NCBI GenBank assembly: GCA_027186245.1
Contig: CP114488.1
Coordinates: forward strand, 5,127,501-5,191,500
DNA length: 64,000 bases
DNA from: Coriaria nepalensis
Taxonomy: Eukaryota > Streptophyta > Magnoliopsida > Cucurbitales > Coriariaceae
Reading direction: 5' to 3'
How positions within the stretch are numbered: position 1 is the first letter of the stretch; every line of letters begins with the position of its first letter. Shown here in pieces: positions 22,691 to 34,919 of the stretch. The notes under the pieces were generated by a model. It ran no database searches. It was not told the origin of the DNA and saw nothing but the letters and a program-made list of their open reading frames with translations. Made by a program: the position numbers and the translations under genes.

Positions 22691-25380
22691 CCTGGTAAGT
22701 AAAGATTCAATGACTTATATGAATATCTTATGCCAGAAGCCGATTTATTGGCAGATGGAGTAGTCAGGCATAAGCTTCTATCATTCATGTATGGGAACTC
22801 TAGATATAATCAAATATTCATAGCCAAGGAAGACATTCACAAGATGGATTTCTGATGCATTAATGCCATAGCAGTCAATAATGCTATATTGACAACATAG
22901 TGGTAAAGACAGTCAAGGCTACCGATAATTTGGCCGATCGGAAAAAGATGTTGGATCGGATGCATCTGCACAAGCTGAAGATGAATCCGTTAAAATGCGC
23001 TTTTGGCATTTTAGCCGGGAATTTTCTCGAGTCTCTGGTTCATCAAAGAGGCATATAGGTTAATCATCAAAGGACCAAGGCCATCATTGAATCCTCTCCA
23101 CCCAAAAATAAAAAAATAACTATAGCATTTGCTTGGCCAAATCAACCTTTTAATAAGGTTTATATCTAACTTAGCCGGAAAAGGGAAGGTGTTCAGCTCC
23201 TTGCTTAAGCTAAAGCAAGAAGATGAGTTTTTCTGGTTACCAAATCATCAAGAAGCATTTAATAGCATCAAACATAATTCAACAACTCCGTCGGTGCTCA
23301 CCACAGTATTGAGGGGCCGACCTATGCTACTATATGTGTCAGCCACTACAAAATCAATAGGTTGTTTATTGGCTCAAGATAATGATGTGAAACATGAACA
23401 AGGTATCTACTATCTCAGCAGGGCAATTTCCCCCACCGAGGTATGACATACATCCATTAAGTGTTGATAATAGCATAGACTGATGATATTAAGTATCTCT
23501 TGTCTCAAAATGGGCCTTAGCATTGGCCAAGTTCAGTTTATAGTATGTTACCCAAAAATTAGCCAAAGGGGATGTCTTAGCCGACTTTTTGGCTGATAAT
23601 CCATCTGAGTTCCCCTCAGATGACTATAAAGACATACTCAAAGTGTTGGTCACCAAAGAACCAATCAATGAATTACATTTTGACCATTATAGCACCAAAA
23701 ACATGGTCGGTGCTAGAATTTTAATCGAATCGTGGGGTGGTGAGCAAACTTGGTGGTCATTTCAACTCAACTTTCCAAGCATGAATAACCAAGCCTGGTA
23801 TGAAATATTAATTCTTAGCGTAGAAATTCTATTGGAACTTGATACCTATGTATCAATTTTCAATGATTCTCAATTGGTGATCAAGTAACTATATGGACAC
23901 TACAAATGTGGCGATCCTAGATTGATCGGCTACTTTGCCATAATCGTTCAACTATTAGACGAATTTGAAGAATGAGCTTTGAATCATGTGTCTACGTCAT
24001 TCAATGTAGAAGCATGTGGCATGACACAACTAGTTTCTGATTTGAGCATACTGGAAAGATCTTCCAAGAAATTGACTATCTATAAATGGAGCCATCTTAT
24101 TTTAGAGTTTAGACATGTGAGTTTTTTATATTCAATCTCAAAGATTGCAAAACTAATGATTGGTGAACACCCTCATCCAATATCTTCATAAACCAAATAT
24201 AATATTTCCTATTAAGACTCATCGACTGCCCCTACACTCTGATACCAAATGAGTTGTTTCAGCAGGGCCACGATGATTTATTCCTTAAGTGTCTCAGGTT
24301 TCTTGAGAGCTTAGGAATCATAAAGAAAGTTCATTACGGGATATGTGGGTCACACCAAGCTGGACATAAAATGCACTGGTTGATCAATCGTACCGACTTT
24401 TACTAGCCATCCATCTTAAGGGATTGAATTAGGTATGTTACAGATGTAGAAGCGGTCAGAAATATCGGCTAACACAAAAGCATATACTGTTAAACATGTA
24501 GCCAATAATCAAATTCTGGTTATTCCAATGTTAGGTGATTGATGTTATCAGCCAAATTCATCCAGAATCTAGTCAACATCACACACAGATTCTGGTTACA
24601 ACAAACTATTTCACCAAATGGGTGGAAGTCATACCACTTGAAAGGCAACCCAAGTAGAGTTCAACAAATTATTAAAAGAAAATATTATTTATCTGTTCAA
24701 AATTATGGAAACTATTACAACTGATAATGCAACAATCTTGATTGGAAACTTAGTGGTTGAATTAGCTAGAAGATCATGGTTTTAGGTTGTTAACCTCCAT
24801 TCCTTATTACACTTAAGCTAATGGTCAGGCCTAGTCATCCAATAAGGTGGTAATCAACCTAATAAAGAAGATGATTCATGAGAATCCAAGATCGTGGCAT
24901 GACCTTCTCAGACCAACCTTCTAGACTTCCATAGTGATTGCAAAAGACTGGTATATCTACTCCCCTTTCTCATTAGTATACGGTCATTATGTTGTTTTGC
25001 CTATGAAAATACAACAAAAGTCCTTGAGATAGCCGATCAAAAGGACTTGGCCCCTTTTGAGTATTTTAAACATCTCGAGATGGAAGATTTGGAAGGCGAA
25101 TAGTTACAAGCATTGAACGCCTTAGAAGCTCATAAAATTAAAGTTGTAAGTGCTTACAATAAGAGGGTGAAGGTTAAGTCATTCATGGTTAGAGATCTCG
25201 TTTACGAGCTGCTCTTACCAGCCGGATAGACAAGCGTGTTAAAGGTCTACAGAAAATGGGCTCTTAATTGGGAAGGGCCATTTCGTGTGCATCGGGTTTT
25301 TGATAACAACATCGACTAGTTAGAAACCCTCAAAGGTGTGATGTAGTATAAACTCATTAATGGTAAAAATTAATGGTTGT
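22691..25380 (+). pseudogene. Tat-lineage Ty3/gypsy pol: RT, RNase H, second RNase H, integrase
   Basis: A decayed Tat pol starting inside the reverse transcriptase. It shows KLLSFMYGNSRYNQIFIAKED, HLHKLKMNPLKCAFG, LVHQRGI, FISNLAGKGKVFSSLLKLK, SIGCLLAQDND and IYYLSRAISPTE (to about 23446). A second, archaeal-type RNase H follows, diagnostic of the Tat lineage: WWSFQLNFPSMNNQAWYEIL and IFNDSQLVIK (23750-23888). The integrase has VHYGICGSHQAGHKMHWLI (about 24330-24390), NYFTKW-like and VKSFMVRDLV/NWEGPFRVHRV blocks (25165-25300). Stops and frameshifts occur throughout. It begins abruptly after a copia LTR fragment, so the 5' half has been lost or displaced. Confidence 0.85.
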
Positions 25381-27540
25381 TACAATTAATGGTTATTAAT
25401 TTTTACCATTAATGGTTCTTACCTTAAGTGTTATGTTCTAACTTTGGTTGAAAATGCTCAAGGTAAAGGTCAAACTAATATTTAATTCTTTCTTGTTGTT
25501 TATTGCTTATTGAGTTTGAATATGAAAATGTGAATCTTGATAAAAGTAGGCCAAAATAAATAAGAAGTTTTCTTAATATACTAAGGATACGGCCCCATGG
25601 CCGATCTAATCAAAATATAATGGTCACAAAAAGGGAATTGGCCCCTCAGCCGAACTTAAAATCGAACAAAGTTAGATGCTACAAAAAAAATAATAAAATA
25701 AAAGCCTACAAAAATGAGCTCAACCTAATAACATGAAGGCTATTGGTCAACGACCACTCCTCATCTAGGTGTGCGAACTCCCACTCAGCATCCTCTATAC
25801 CAGATATCTAAGATGGGACCTAATCGGCCATATGCATAACCATATGAGATAGAAGACGGGTTGACCTCATAAGCTCCTGGTATCAAGCCTTGCTAATCCA
25901 CAACCTCTCATCAAGCTTCGAGATCCACTGCCTCAATTGCTCCAACACGGTCTGACACTTTATTTTGGCAGCCTTCTCGGCTGGATCCACTCAACCAGAG
26001 AACATAACTCTGCCACAGCCGCGCCGTAGGGCATCTTCTATCCTAAGATTCATTCGTAAAAGTAGGCCAAGTTCTCAGTTTGATATCATAGAGTCCTCAA
26101 GCCGTTCCTTCTCTTGGTCGAAAGGTCCTCCCGACCAAGCAATCCATCGATTTCAGCAAGTGCCTTAATTTGGTAGGCTCACCTACACTATCTGCCAGTT
26201 GTGGCCATATGAATTCCTAGACCAAACCAAAGGTAGTTGCAGTGTCAAAAGATGAGGAAAAACCTTATAGGCGAGCCGACGATCGGGTAGTAGATGAGTA
26301 GGTCACCTTCTCTAGGGTAGCCAATTTAAAATACTTGATGTCCATATCATCGGACATGAAGTCAAAGGATCAAAAGTCTCTTGTAGTATAAAGTGGAAGT
26401 TATAAGTCAATCAATTAATAAGTCTTTAAAGAAATACTTTGTCAAAAAGCTCACCTCTATGATCGGATGCTCCTTGGTCATCCGGACTACAGCAATGGAA
26501 GCTCTGGCCCTACCCTAGTTGATCGAGACAGTGCTTTGATCACCCATTGTTGCCTCATCTCCCTCTAGTATATCGATATCATTGAAAATGGAATCTATAG
26601 AAGAAGGCGAGCCTTAAGAGACATACTGGCACCTCCTCTTCTTGGCTTATAATGGCCTTTCCATATTCAAATGAGCAAAAGTTAGAGCAAGTTGGGGCAT
26701 ATCGGCTAAGATAGAAGACAAATATAAAATTCTTACCCTATAAGCCTCGTTCTTTTACGATCAAGACCTAGTAGCCATCTAACCCCGTGACCCCTCTCTA
26801 AAAGAGACAATCACACTTACTGGATCAGTGGTAGCTTTGGCTTTGGAGCAAAAATGTTGATCAACGATCCTTGAAGATTTCCTAACTACAAGTTAAGGAA
26901 TTTTGTTTACCATATGATTGAATCATAATCAAGGATTAAAAATCAGAAAAGGAAAGGAGAAAGGTTTACCTAAAATCTTCGATCGAAGAGGAGTAGCCGA
27001 AGAGTCGATACGAACACCAAGCATAACATGTCTTTGCGGACAAACCAATCTTGAAAATCTAATCTCTAGATAGACTTAACCATAGAGATGTGAATGCCGA
27101 GGTCGTTGACACTCAATACTCAGTAATTAGGAATTATCTAGTATTTCCTAATCTAGGATTGCATGGTCTCACAACACCCTCAACATCGACAACCTCGGTG
27201 AATCTTTGATGCTCTGAAAGGTTGAAATTGATGGTGAAGACCAGTGGCAAGGCCGTGTACTTCAAAAACTAACTACTTAGCTGCCACGACCATAATATAA
27301 AGCTCAAGCCAATGAGGAGATCCCTATCGAATGTGATAAGAGCCAGCATTCCTCTAAAAAATCCCTAATAATAAACCACTTTAGTCTGAAGATGTAGCTC
27401 CAAAATGGGTTATAGATTAATGAAGGGCTTTCCCGGTTGACGTTATAGAAAAATTGAAAACATGACTGGAAACCCAGAGCAACCCTATGTAGCAAACTCC
27501 ATCCCATAACTCGATTGACCCCCAACAACTCTCGATTTAC
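25381..27540 (-). pseudogene. Tat 3' region with antisense reading frame (copy 2)
   Basis: The region after Tat integrase. Antisense frames include 27528-27304 (74 codons, FFYNVNRESPSLIYNPFW, IIRDFLEECWLLSHS) and, directly downstream on minus, WSWQLSS, ALPLVFTINFN and HQRFTEV (about 27290-27190), which align with the antisense frame of the first Tat copy at 12094-11807. The plus strand has no comparable frame except an unremarkable 67-codon one at 25965. The product is unknown. Confidence 0.45.
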
Positions 27541-28125
27541 CCATACATAAGGTAAGGAAATACAAGTAGATCCAGTATAAAACTATAAATACAGCTCCCC
27601 CACTCATAGAGAAGGGTATGGCTACTAGATCATCACAACCCTCATCGAGAAGGGTCTAGCTACCAGATCATTAGAACCCACCCCTATTACCATTAAAACT
27701 TGTCTAGTGATCACGTTCAATGATTAAATCTCTATCAATCACCTATATGTCTATCTTGATATTCTCCAATATCAATGATTATGTGAACATAATTTTTCTC
27801 TCAAAGATGATAGCCCATATAATAGTTTTTCTGGATTATCATTATCTCATCATGACAAACTGATAATCCTATGACTATGAATAGTTTAGATCTTAGATTT
27901 CAGCTATTTATGAGAGTGATGGCTATTGTGGTTCTAAGTGCATATCTAAGATTCGAGAATCTATCAAGTATGTTATATAAACAATATGAATGCATACAAT
28001 GTCATTTTTGTAATTAATATGATAGACTAAATGCTCATTTATATTCAAAGTATTAAAACTAATTCACATAAGTAAAGGACTCTATCATGTCAAGTTTGAT
28101 TGTCTTTACGGGCATTATACTTTCA
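27541..28125 (-). mobile_element. Copia LTR 5' fragment (minus orientation)
   Basis: On minus it begins TGAAAGTATAATGCCCG at 28125 and runs left through ATGATAATCC.. sequence shared with the other copia LTRs to about 27700. The bases 27541-27700 are unassigned and contain a doubled motif (CTAGATCAT, twice about 50 bases apart). Confidence 0.55.
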
Positions 28126-30080
28126 ACTCAATCACTGATCATAATCACTAGACATGTCTCATTGGTAATACTATTGACTTTTAAATAAGACTCGTCAAGT
28201 GACTATTATACTTGTGATTCTCAAACTTAAGATCATTATAGTACTCATATATGAGATATCATGCTTTGATATCACTAAACGTGACCCGAGATAAGGGTTA
28301 CTAAATGTGACCCATTGGGCATGTGTTCTGGTATGGGTAGTTGGTAGGGTGATAAAACTGGATCCATCACCTATATATTAGAGGATAAATCCTATGTATG
28401 ATGTACCTTATGCCACAAGAAATCTTAGCAAAGTATAATGGTTGGAAAGCACTTTCCATAAACCCATTGTCTTAGTTGCATAAGAGATCACATGATTCAT
28501 ATGATCAGTCTAATAGGATTTAACAGTTAAACCATGCCTTATGATAGATTGGGACTTTTATGATGGAAGGATTAATTTGGCACAGTAATAGTCATCACAT
28601 GTTCTTTTGGAAGTTTCTATATTTCTCATTACACAGGTGGCCCATATGTCTTACTAGAGGCATTTGTGGATCTGGTGGTTTGAGTTAATTGATCATATAA
28701 ATGATTGAATTAATTGTTTAACTTATAAGTTTTTTAAGAGTAAAACGGTCCATTCCTAAGAATTGATAAAATTCACAAGTTGTTGTGTGACCCACCTACC
28801 GACATAGTAAAGACATAATCAGTCATACACATTAAGAATGATATGATCTTGGTTGAAGATAATATTAGAGGATTTGACTTGTTCTTAGAGAACTTGATTT
28901 AAGAGTTAAATCATTAGGTAGTTTAATTTATTAATTCTCTATCACACCACACTATTACCATATCCAAAGTGTGACATAGATTTAATATGAAATTAAATAA
29001 TTAATTAGAGAAATATTTAATTGACTAAATAAATTTATTAAATGGAGATTTAATTGATTTAAAGTCAAAGAATATTTTTTTGGGCCAAAAGAAAAATACG
29101 ATTGGCCATTAAAGTTTTAATGGGCCGAACCAGGCTTATGAAGCAAGGCCCAAATTAAGTCTTAACTTTGCCAAGTAAAGTTGGACATTAATTTGGAAAT
29201 ATTGGCTATTCTATTTTTCAATAAAAATCAAAAAGGATAACCGAACTGTGAAATATCTCGAATGTTCATTTAAACATGAACCAGGCCTTGGAGGGCCCAA
29301 GGGAAAGTATCTTATAAATTGAAGGCACTCATCTCAAGAGCACCCATCCCTAGCCTATTTTCCCCCAAATTAAGTCTCAATTTTACTGAGTAAAGTTGAA
29401 CATTAATTTGAAAATATTGGCTATTCTATTTTTCGATAAAAATCGAAAAGGATAATGGAACCATGAAATATCCCGAATGTTCATTTAAACATGAACCAAG
29501 CCTTAGAGGGCCCAAGGGAGAGTATCTTATAAATTGAAGGCACTCATCTCAAGAGCACCCATCCCTAACCTATTTGCCCCCAATAGAGAAAAGAGAGAGA
29601 GAGAGAGAAAAAAAAAATAAAGTTCCCTCTTTTTTCATTCATATATTTCCCATCTCCAAAGTTCTTATCTCATGAGGTGAGATTTGAACTAGAAAGACAA
29701 CCATAGAATTAATCATTGGTGTGGACTAATATTGGAGGCTAGGTAACGATTTTGAGTGGCGGCGGGTGGTAGTGCGTGGTAGTGAGTGGCAGCAGGTTTG
29801 ATGGCCAATGACCATTAGAAGATAATAGAGCTTGGTATCATTTCACTCCTCCATTGCCTCCTCTTCTCTTCTTGCAATTTGATTAATTTAATGATTAATT
29901 ACTTCAACCAGATTCTCGAATAATGAAGACTCGTAATCTATAGGTTAAGCTTGAAACCAAGAACCTGAATGCTAAATTTTCTTAATAGCACTTTTGCTCC
30001 AGGCTCGAGTAAGTTCATTGACTTACTCGGCTCACCCCTTGAAAACGTGTCATTAGGGAATTTTGGGATAATATCAAAGT
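28126..30080 (+). mobile_element. Copia LTR, plus orientation, with duplicated promoter
   Basis: It shares with 16159-16740 and 44691-46860 the run GTGATTCTCAAAC, GAGATATCATGCTTTGATATC and GGGCATGTGTTC, then the ATTAATTAGAG/AAATTTATTAAATGG stretch and the GAGATT.GAACTAGAAA stretch near 29670. It lacks the first part of the LTR. A 215-bp unit is tandemly duplicated at 29151-29580. It ends near 30060, where opposite-strand LTR sequence begins. Confidence 0.65.
29151..29580 (+). repeat. Tandem duplication of 215-bp LTR unit containing TATA box
   Basis: Unit 1 is 29151-29365 and unit 2 is 29366-29580, both starting CAAATTAAGTCT and ending CCCC. Each carries TATCTTATAAATTGAAGGCA, a good TATA box with a likely start site downstream, and the AACATGAACCA.GCCTT block. 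The units differ at about 15 or more positions, so the duplication is not recent. Confidence 0.9.
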
Positions 30081-30843
30081 ATAAAACCACGTACATAAAA
30101 GGCTATGGTGAACTCAAGTCTATGAATCAAATATACTATAGCCACTAATCTCATTATTGATATAATTGCTCTTAGAAACTCCAATTATGAAATTACCCTT
30201 GAGTTACTTTAAGTTCTTTGTGTGTGACCCGTCGTTAGGTTCTACATCATGTTGGTAGGAGGGTTTCACTACTCCTTGTAATTTTATCTAATTCTTAATC
30301 AAACATTTAACTTTAAAATTCCTTTCAAATTAAATAGTTAATTCAATCATCTCTATGATTAATTAACTTAAATATCCAAACTAAAATTGACTTTTAGTGA
30401 AATATCATCTTCATCCATGAAATAAGAAGTATAAGATATTTTGAAAGAACCTGTAATGACTATTACCTTGCAATTAAATCCTTTCATCTACTCATAGTCT
30501 CGATTTCTCTTATAGCATGATTTAACTGTAAACCCTAATAAACTAATCATATGAATAATTTATGTCTTCATACAACTTGGTTGTGGCTTTATAGAAAAGT
30601 CATTTTCATACTATTTCACTTTGCAAAGATTCCTTATTGCTATAAGGATCATAACTTACATGACTTTATTTCCTCGACTAAAGGAATGATGGATTCTATC
30701 TTGATCACTACAACCTTCATACATGACATGTCATACCTAACATTTCACACTTCGTAGTCCTTAGCTAGGACCATTTTGAGTGATGTCAAAGTATAGTATC
30801 TCACATTTAATATTTCATGGATTCAACTCTTAGGATCACATGT
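30081..30843 (-). mobile_element. Copia LTR fragment (minus orientation)
   Basis: Reverse-complement relative of 28360-29000 and direct relative of 17580-18130. Landmarks are TTAAATAGTTAATTCAATCATCTCTATGATTAATTAACTTAAA and GCATGATTTAACTGT.AACCCTA. With the preceding plus-oriented LTR it forms a large inverted pair. Confidence 0.65.
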
Positions 30844-31675
30844 TGTAACACCCTCCTACTAGCTAAATAGTAATTAAAATACATTTTATGACAATAATTA
30901 ACTTTATAAAATCAGTAATAGGAGTGTTACTACTAAACTTAAAAGCATTTGACCTAAAATATGGCATAATTTGAACTTTATAAAACTTTATTTAGATATA
31001 CTTAAACATAATCAAATCCCAAAACATAGTTACAATATATTTATTTGCCCAACATATTTTATAAGCTATTCATGAGATCTATTTACAATACAAAATAGAA
31101 GTTTTAAGAGCTTCTCATAATGAGCATAAAACCTTTCCTGACTATACCATAGGTCAACTCATATGTACTCCACAGTAGGTTGAACAAGCTTCATTCACTA
31201 GATCCAAAAGCTACTAATTTTTCTTTTTGCTTACTTACCACACAAGTAACTACAATGAGCTAAAAAAATCAATAAGTAAAATTTTATCTCACAATTCACA
31301 ATATAAATATCAATTGCATAAAACCATAAAATTTATTTGAATGAGCATGACTATGCAATTCTAAATACGATGCAAATGGCATGTCTTGCTTCTACTATTG
31401 TGGGCCCCGAGGTTGTTGTCACTGACATTCGTATAATATATGGTTCTTTATAACGAATATAAATATATGATCAGTGACTCCACTCAGTCCGACTTGATCG
31501 TGATCAGCAACTCCATTCAGTCCAACCTGATCTAAAATATTATTGGGATCAACGATCTCTCTTGGTCTTCTCTGTTCAAAATATCTCTGAGATTAGCGAC
31601 TCTGCTTAGTCTGACATAATTTGGTATCACCTCACTATAATATTATATGCATGCATGTCATGTAAATTGAGCATA
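30844..31675 (-). mobile_element. LTR-like block, truncated; relative of 8890-9961
   Basis: It begins TGTTGTAACACCCTCC on plus, the reverse of a typical chromovirus LTR end (GGGTGTTACAACA), and shares its middle with 8890-9961. It interrupts copia LTR sequence at 30843 and is cut at about 31675 by a different gypsy element. Confidence 0.55.
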
Positions 31676-32059
31676 AGTTTTTACGGGTCTTTTCAAAATT
31701 TCAAGAAGATTGGTAAGGTAGCCTATAAGGTCCAGCTACAGTAAGGGTCAGAGATACATCCTATTTATCATATCTCAGCCCTTAAATATTGCCCAAATCC
31801 AAAATACTGCAACATTGTTTCTCTACCAGTTCATTCAATTCATAACCAACCAGTTAATTCAGTCCACTGGCAACCAGTTATTACTCCAGTGGCAGTTCTT
31901 AATCCGAGAATTATCAAACGACGAACTCGATGGATTAAGCAAATTTTGATTCAGTAGCTTGGCTTGTCATTAGAAGACCCAACGTGAGAATATTGCAATT
32001 CATTCTAGAGCTTATATCCAGCTTTCCACCATAAGATGTCTTTTTGATGGGGTGGGAAA
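31676..32059 (+). pseudogene. Chromovirus integrase end and chromodomain relic
   Basis: The plus strand reads FYGSFQNFKKIGKVAYKVQL, IHPIYHISALKYC, then NPRIIKRRTRWIKQILIQ and LGLSLEDPT: the integrase GPY/F tail followed by a chromodomain-like module of the CRM/Reina type (typical pattern R.IKR....QVLI.W.GL..EDATWE). The tryptophan before GL and the final WE are lost to a stop (TAG) and a substitution. A purine-rich tract, GATGGGGTGGGAAA (32046-32059), precedes the LTR start at 32060. Confidence 0.7.
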
Positions 32060-33500
32060 TGATACACTAAGAAGAGGAAGACATGCTCAAACTTGTTAAA
32101 AATGCTTCAATTAAACTAGAGATGTAAGTATGGGTCGTGACCCGTGGTCGCCCACATCCCACCATTTAGGCAAGGCACTGCCCATGGATGTGGGTTGTGC
32201 TCGACGTGAACTTTAAAGCCCACCATGCGTATATGCACATCACAATGGGCTTATGGGCCCAGGCACGGGCCGTGTTTTGGGCTCACTTGTCCTATGTTTA
32301 GTAAGGGCTTGGTTTGTCATGAGTAGGTCTAGCCTTTGCTTTAAATATAAATTAAATTTTCAATACATATTTTAATTTTTACAATTCTCTCTCTCATTCT
32401 ATATTATTTAACTCAATTCTCTCCCGACCTCAAAAATGTAATCTCTCTATAGTCGCTAATCTCTCCATTTGATGGACATGGAGATGAGCTGGAGCTGCTA
32501 GACAACTTGAATTAGCTTGCAGAAAATACTCAACTTGATACCATTTTGTAGAGATTTATATGATCGACCGATATAATAGAACTAGACAATGATTTGCACA
32601 GTGTTTGATGTACGGAAAATTTTTAGATTGAAGACCAGAAAATGAATCTAACCACTTGCAGCGCCACAATAACTCACACGTAGTGACGATGACGTATCAC
32701 CTCTATTTATATCACATATTTCAAAAGCTGAATAAATAATATAGTATTTTTTTGTAGTGTTCTTTTATTTATTTATTTTTCTTATTATTTATGTTTAAGC
32801 TTTAAATTTGTTATGGGCCACTTAATATTTTAATTTTTTTTATTTCACTTATTTATGAGTTCAAATTTTTAGTTTAAATTATTAATTATTTTAATTTCTA
32901 AATTATAAACCACTAAACTCTTTTAATAATTAATCAAATATAATTTTTTTTTTTTAAAAGGCCAAGTGTGTCGGCCCATTATAGGCTCCAATTAAACATA
33001 TATTTAGGCCTACATGCAGATACGACAAGAAGCCCATAGGCCCATGGACCGTGCTCGTACACCACTTCCCAACTTAGGTCAGCACAAGTACGGGTGCGGT
33101 AGAGATTTACACCCCTAAATTAGACTCTTGGACTACGTTTGGGAGATGAATGACGAAGGATGAAATGACATGTCATGTAATTATTAGTTATTAGAAGAAG
33201 ATGAAAGGTGTAGGTTAATGAAGAACAAACAGTAAGAAGAAGAATTTCGATCAAGTGAGTTGTTAACCAATTCAATTAGCTGGTAACTACTTTTGTTAGC
33301 TCAAATTGTATAAATGAGAGTACAATGCTTATAGATTATAATAGGAAATCAGACTATGAAATAACAAGATTCTCTCTAAACCTTCTCTCCAATTCTTTCT
33401 CGGTCTCTCTCTATTCTATTCCTTAAGAGTTTAGCCTATTCGAGCATGTCAGTAATCGTTTTATCAGTGGTGTTATCACCTTCTCTCTCCCATTGTTCCA
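32060..33500 (+). mobile_element. Chromovirus 3' LTR interrupted by hAT-like element
   Basis: It starts TGATACACTAAG after the polypurine tract. The LTR is split at 32116 by a 1-kb insertion and continues from 33118 with a TATA-like GTATAAATGAGAG (about 33308) and a pyrimidine-rich stretch (33370-33425). The right end lies near GTGGTGTTATCACC (about 33467-33480) and is approximate. Confidence 0.55.
32117..33117. mobile_element. hAT-like non-autonomous element, 1001 bp
   Basis: The ends are imperfect inverted repeats: TAGAGATGTAAGTATGGG on the left and GAGATTTACACCCCTA on the right, the right one matching the common plant hAT end TAGGGGTGTAAAT. It is flanked by 8-bp direct repeats, AATTAAAC (32109-32116) and AATTAGAC (33118-33125), with one mismatch. 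The inside is non-coding, with GC-rich GGGCCCAGGCACGGGCC-like sequence near the left end and an AT-rich middle. Confidence 0.8.
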
Positions 33501-34397
33501 CTCCAACCAAACATATGTAAGCTAGCAATGACATCTCTTCAGTAAACGGACACGTCTTGACTTACAGCGACACGTATCGTGGTTGACAGAGATTTTCCTT
33601 TCGGCAAGATCAACTCTATTGTATAAATTAGAGATCTCTTCTTTCCCTTATGAAGAAATCGAATCAGCAATGATATAATTAGGTATTTATTTCCCTTCTG
33701 CAGTTTTACATCGATTTCAAACTTCATAGTACCTATAAAAGGATAGAGCCACTCTCCAATTCCTGAGAGAGATTCCTTTAAAATAAGGGACACTAATATG
33801 AATTTTAATTTTTCTTTTTTTTTTTCTGTTTTTTTTTCTAATGATGTTTAGAGATAATGTTACAAATATAAATTCATCAAGTTCAGTGTTAGTATCATCG
33901 ATTAAGATCTTACTAATATTAAGCAAGACTTGGAACTTCCCTTTCCAGTTATTCTATGATTTTTTTTTTGTTTTTATTTCACTGCTTTTATACTGTTAAT
34001 TGAATGGCGCCTTGAAATCGATAGTAAATGAATCTCTCGGCTGAATGATTTTAGGTTGTGCAAATCAAATCTGATGCTCTTATTTTGAATAGGAAATTTT
34101 GTTACAGGAAATTAACCTGATAAACTTCATCAATTTAATCAAGAAAAACTCTTGATAGCAAGAAGTAAGAAAACTTTTGTAATTCCGACAGTCTTCTGTC
34201 GTTGACTTCTGTATCTTGCATCTTCTTGTGAAATATGCTTGTTATATATCTTTGTTCTTCCCCTGGTTTCTTCTTTTGATGAAGCATTGTAAAGTACTAG
34301 ATTGGACTAGACTCGCTGCATTTTCAAACTGAGGTCGTGGCCACTCCAGGTCCAAATTACAGACTAGTTAATACGTTTATCAAGGATCGAGTGAGCG
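33501..34397. other. Intergenic region, nothing recognised
   Basis: AT-rich sequence between the chromovirus LTR and the reductase-like pseudogene. The last 150-300 bases may include the old promoter of the pseudogene, but I see no clear TATA box at a sensible distance. Confidence 0.3.
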
Positions 34398-34561
34398 ATG
34401 GTTCCTAAGGAATCAAAGGCGGCGGCGGTTGAAAGAGGGGGTGTGTGTAATAGGGGCGGGTGGCTTCGTCGCTTCTTGGCTTGTCAAGCTTCTGCTTTCT
34501 AACAACTACATTGTTCATGGGACTGTTAGGGATCCTGGTAATTCTAGTTGACTTCTCACTG

Positions 34562-34636
34562 AATAATTTTCTTTAAATATAATTTTCTTTAAATATAATT
34601 TTCTTTAAATATAATTTTCTTTAAATATAATTTTCT
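34562..34636. repeat. 16-bp tandem repeat in pseudogene intron
   Basis: TTTTCTTTAAATATAA is repeated at an exact 16-base spacing (34567, 34583, 34599, 34615), with a partial fifth copy at 34631. It lies inside intron 1 of the reductase-like pseudogene. Confidence 0.95.
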
Positions 34637-34688
34637 AATTGTGATATCTGAAGATATCAATTTATGTTGAGAAATTGGGGCTGCAAAC

Positions 34689-34919
34689 AGGGGCGGACCA
34701 AAGGGGTAAGGGGCCATTGCCCTTACTATAATGTAATCCCTAATTTTATTAAAATTTTGTAATACCTACCTTCAAAAATATATATCCTAAGATACATCGT
34801 TTTTGTAAATTTTATCCCCATAATTTTAATTTGTTGCAAAAGAAATTCCTACGTTGAAATAATATTAATTCATACTCTGTAAATTTTTTAATCCCAGAAC
34901 TAATTTTCTGGGTCCACCC
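34689..34919. mobile_element. hAT-like MITE, 231 bp
   Basis: Inverted ends AGGGGCGGACC and GGTCCACCC(C), flanked by the perfect 8-bp direct repeat CTGCAAAC (34681-34688 and 34920-34927). Size, end sequence and 8-bp duplication fit plant hAT miniature elements. It lies in intron 1 of the reductase-like pseudogene, next to the presumed start of exon 2, and could have harmed splicing. Confidence 0.85.

Noticed and set aside
24234..24250. CACTCTGATACCAAATG, resembling a reversed tRNA-Met primer-binding site
   Set aside because: It lies within recognisable Tat integrase coding sequence on plus, with no LTR end next to it, so it is a chance match.
33539..33926. Two minus-strand frames of 84 and 69 codons
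   Set aside because: AT-driven composition with lysine-rich runs from poly-T, overlapping each other in different frames, and no family resemblance.
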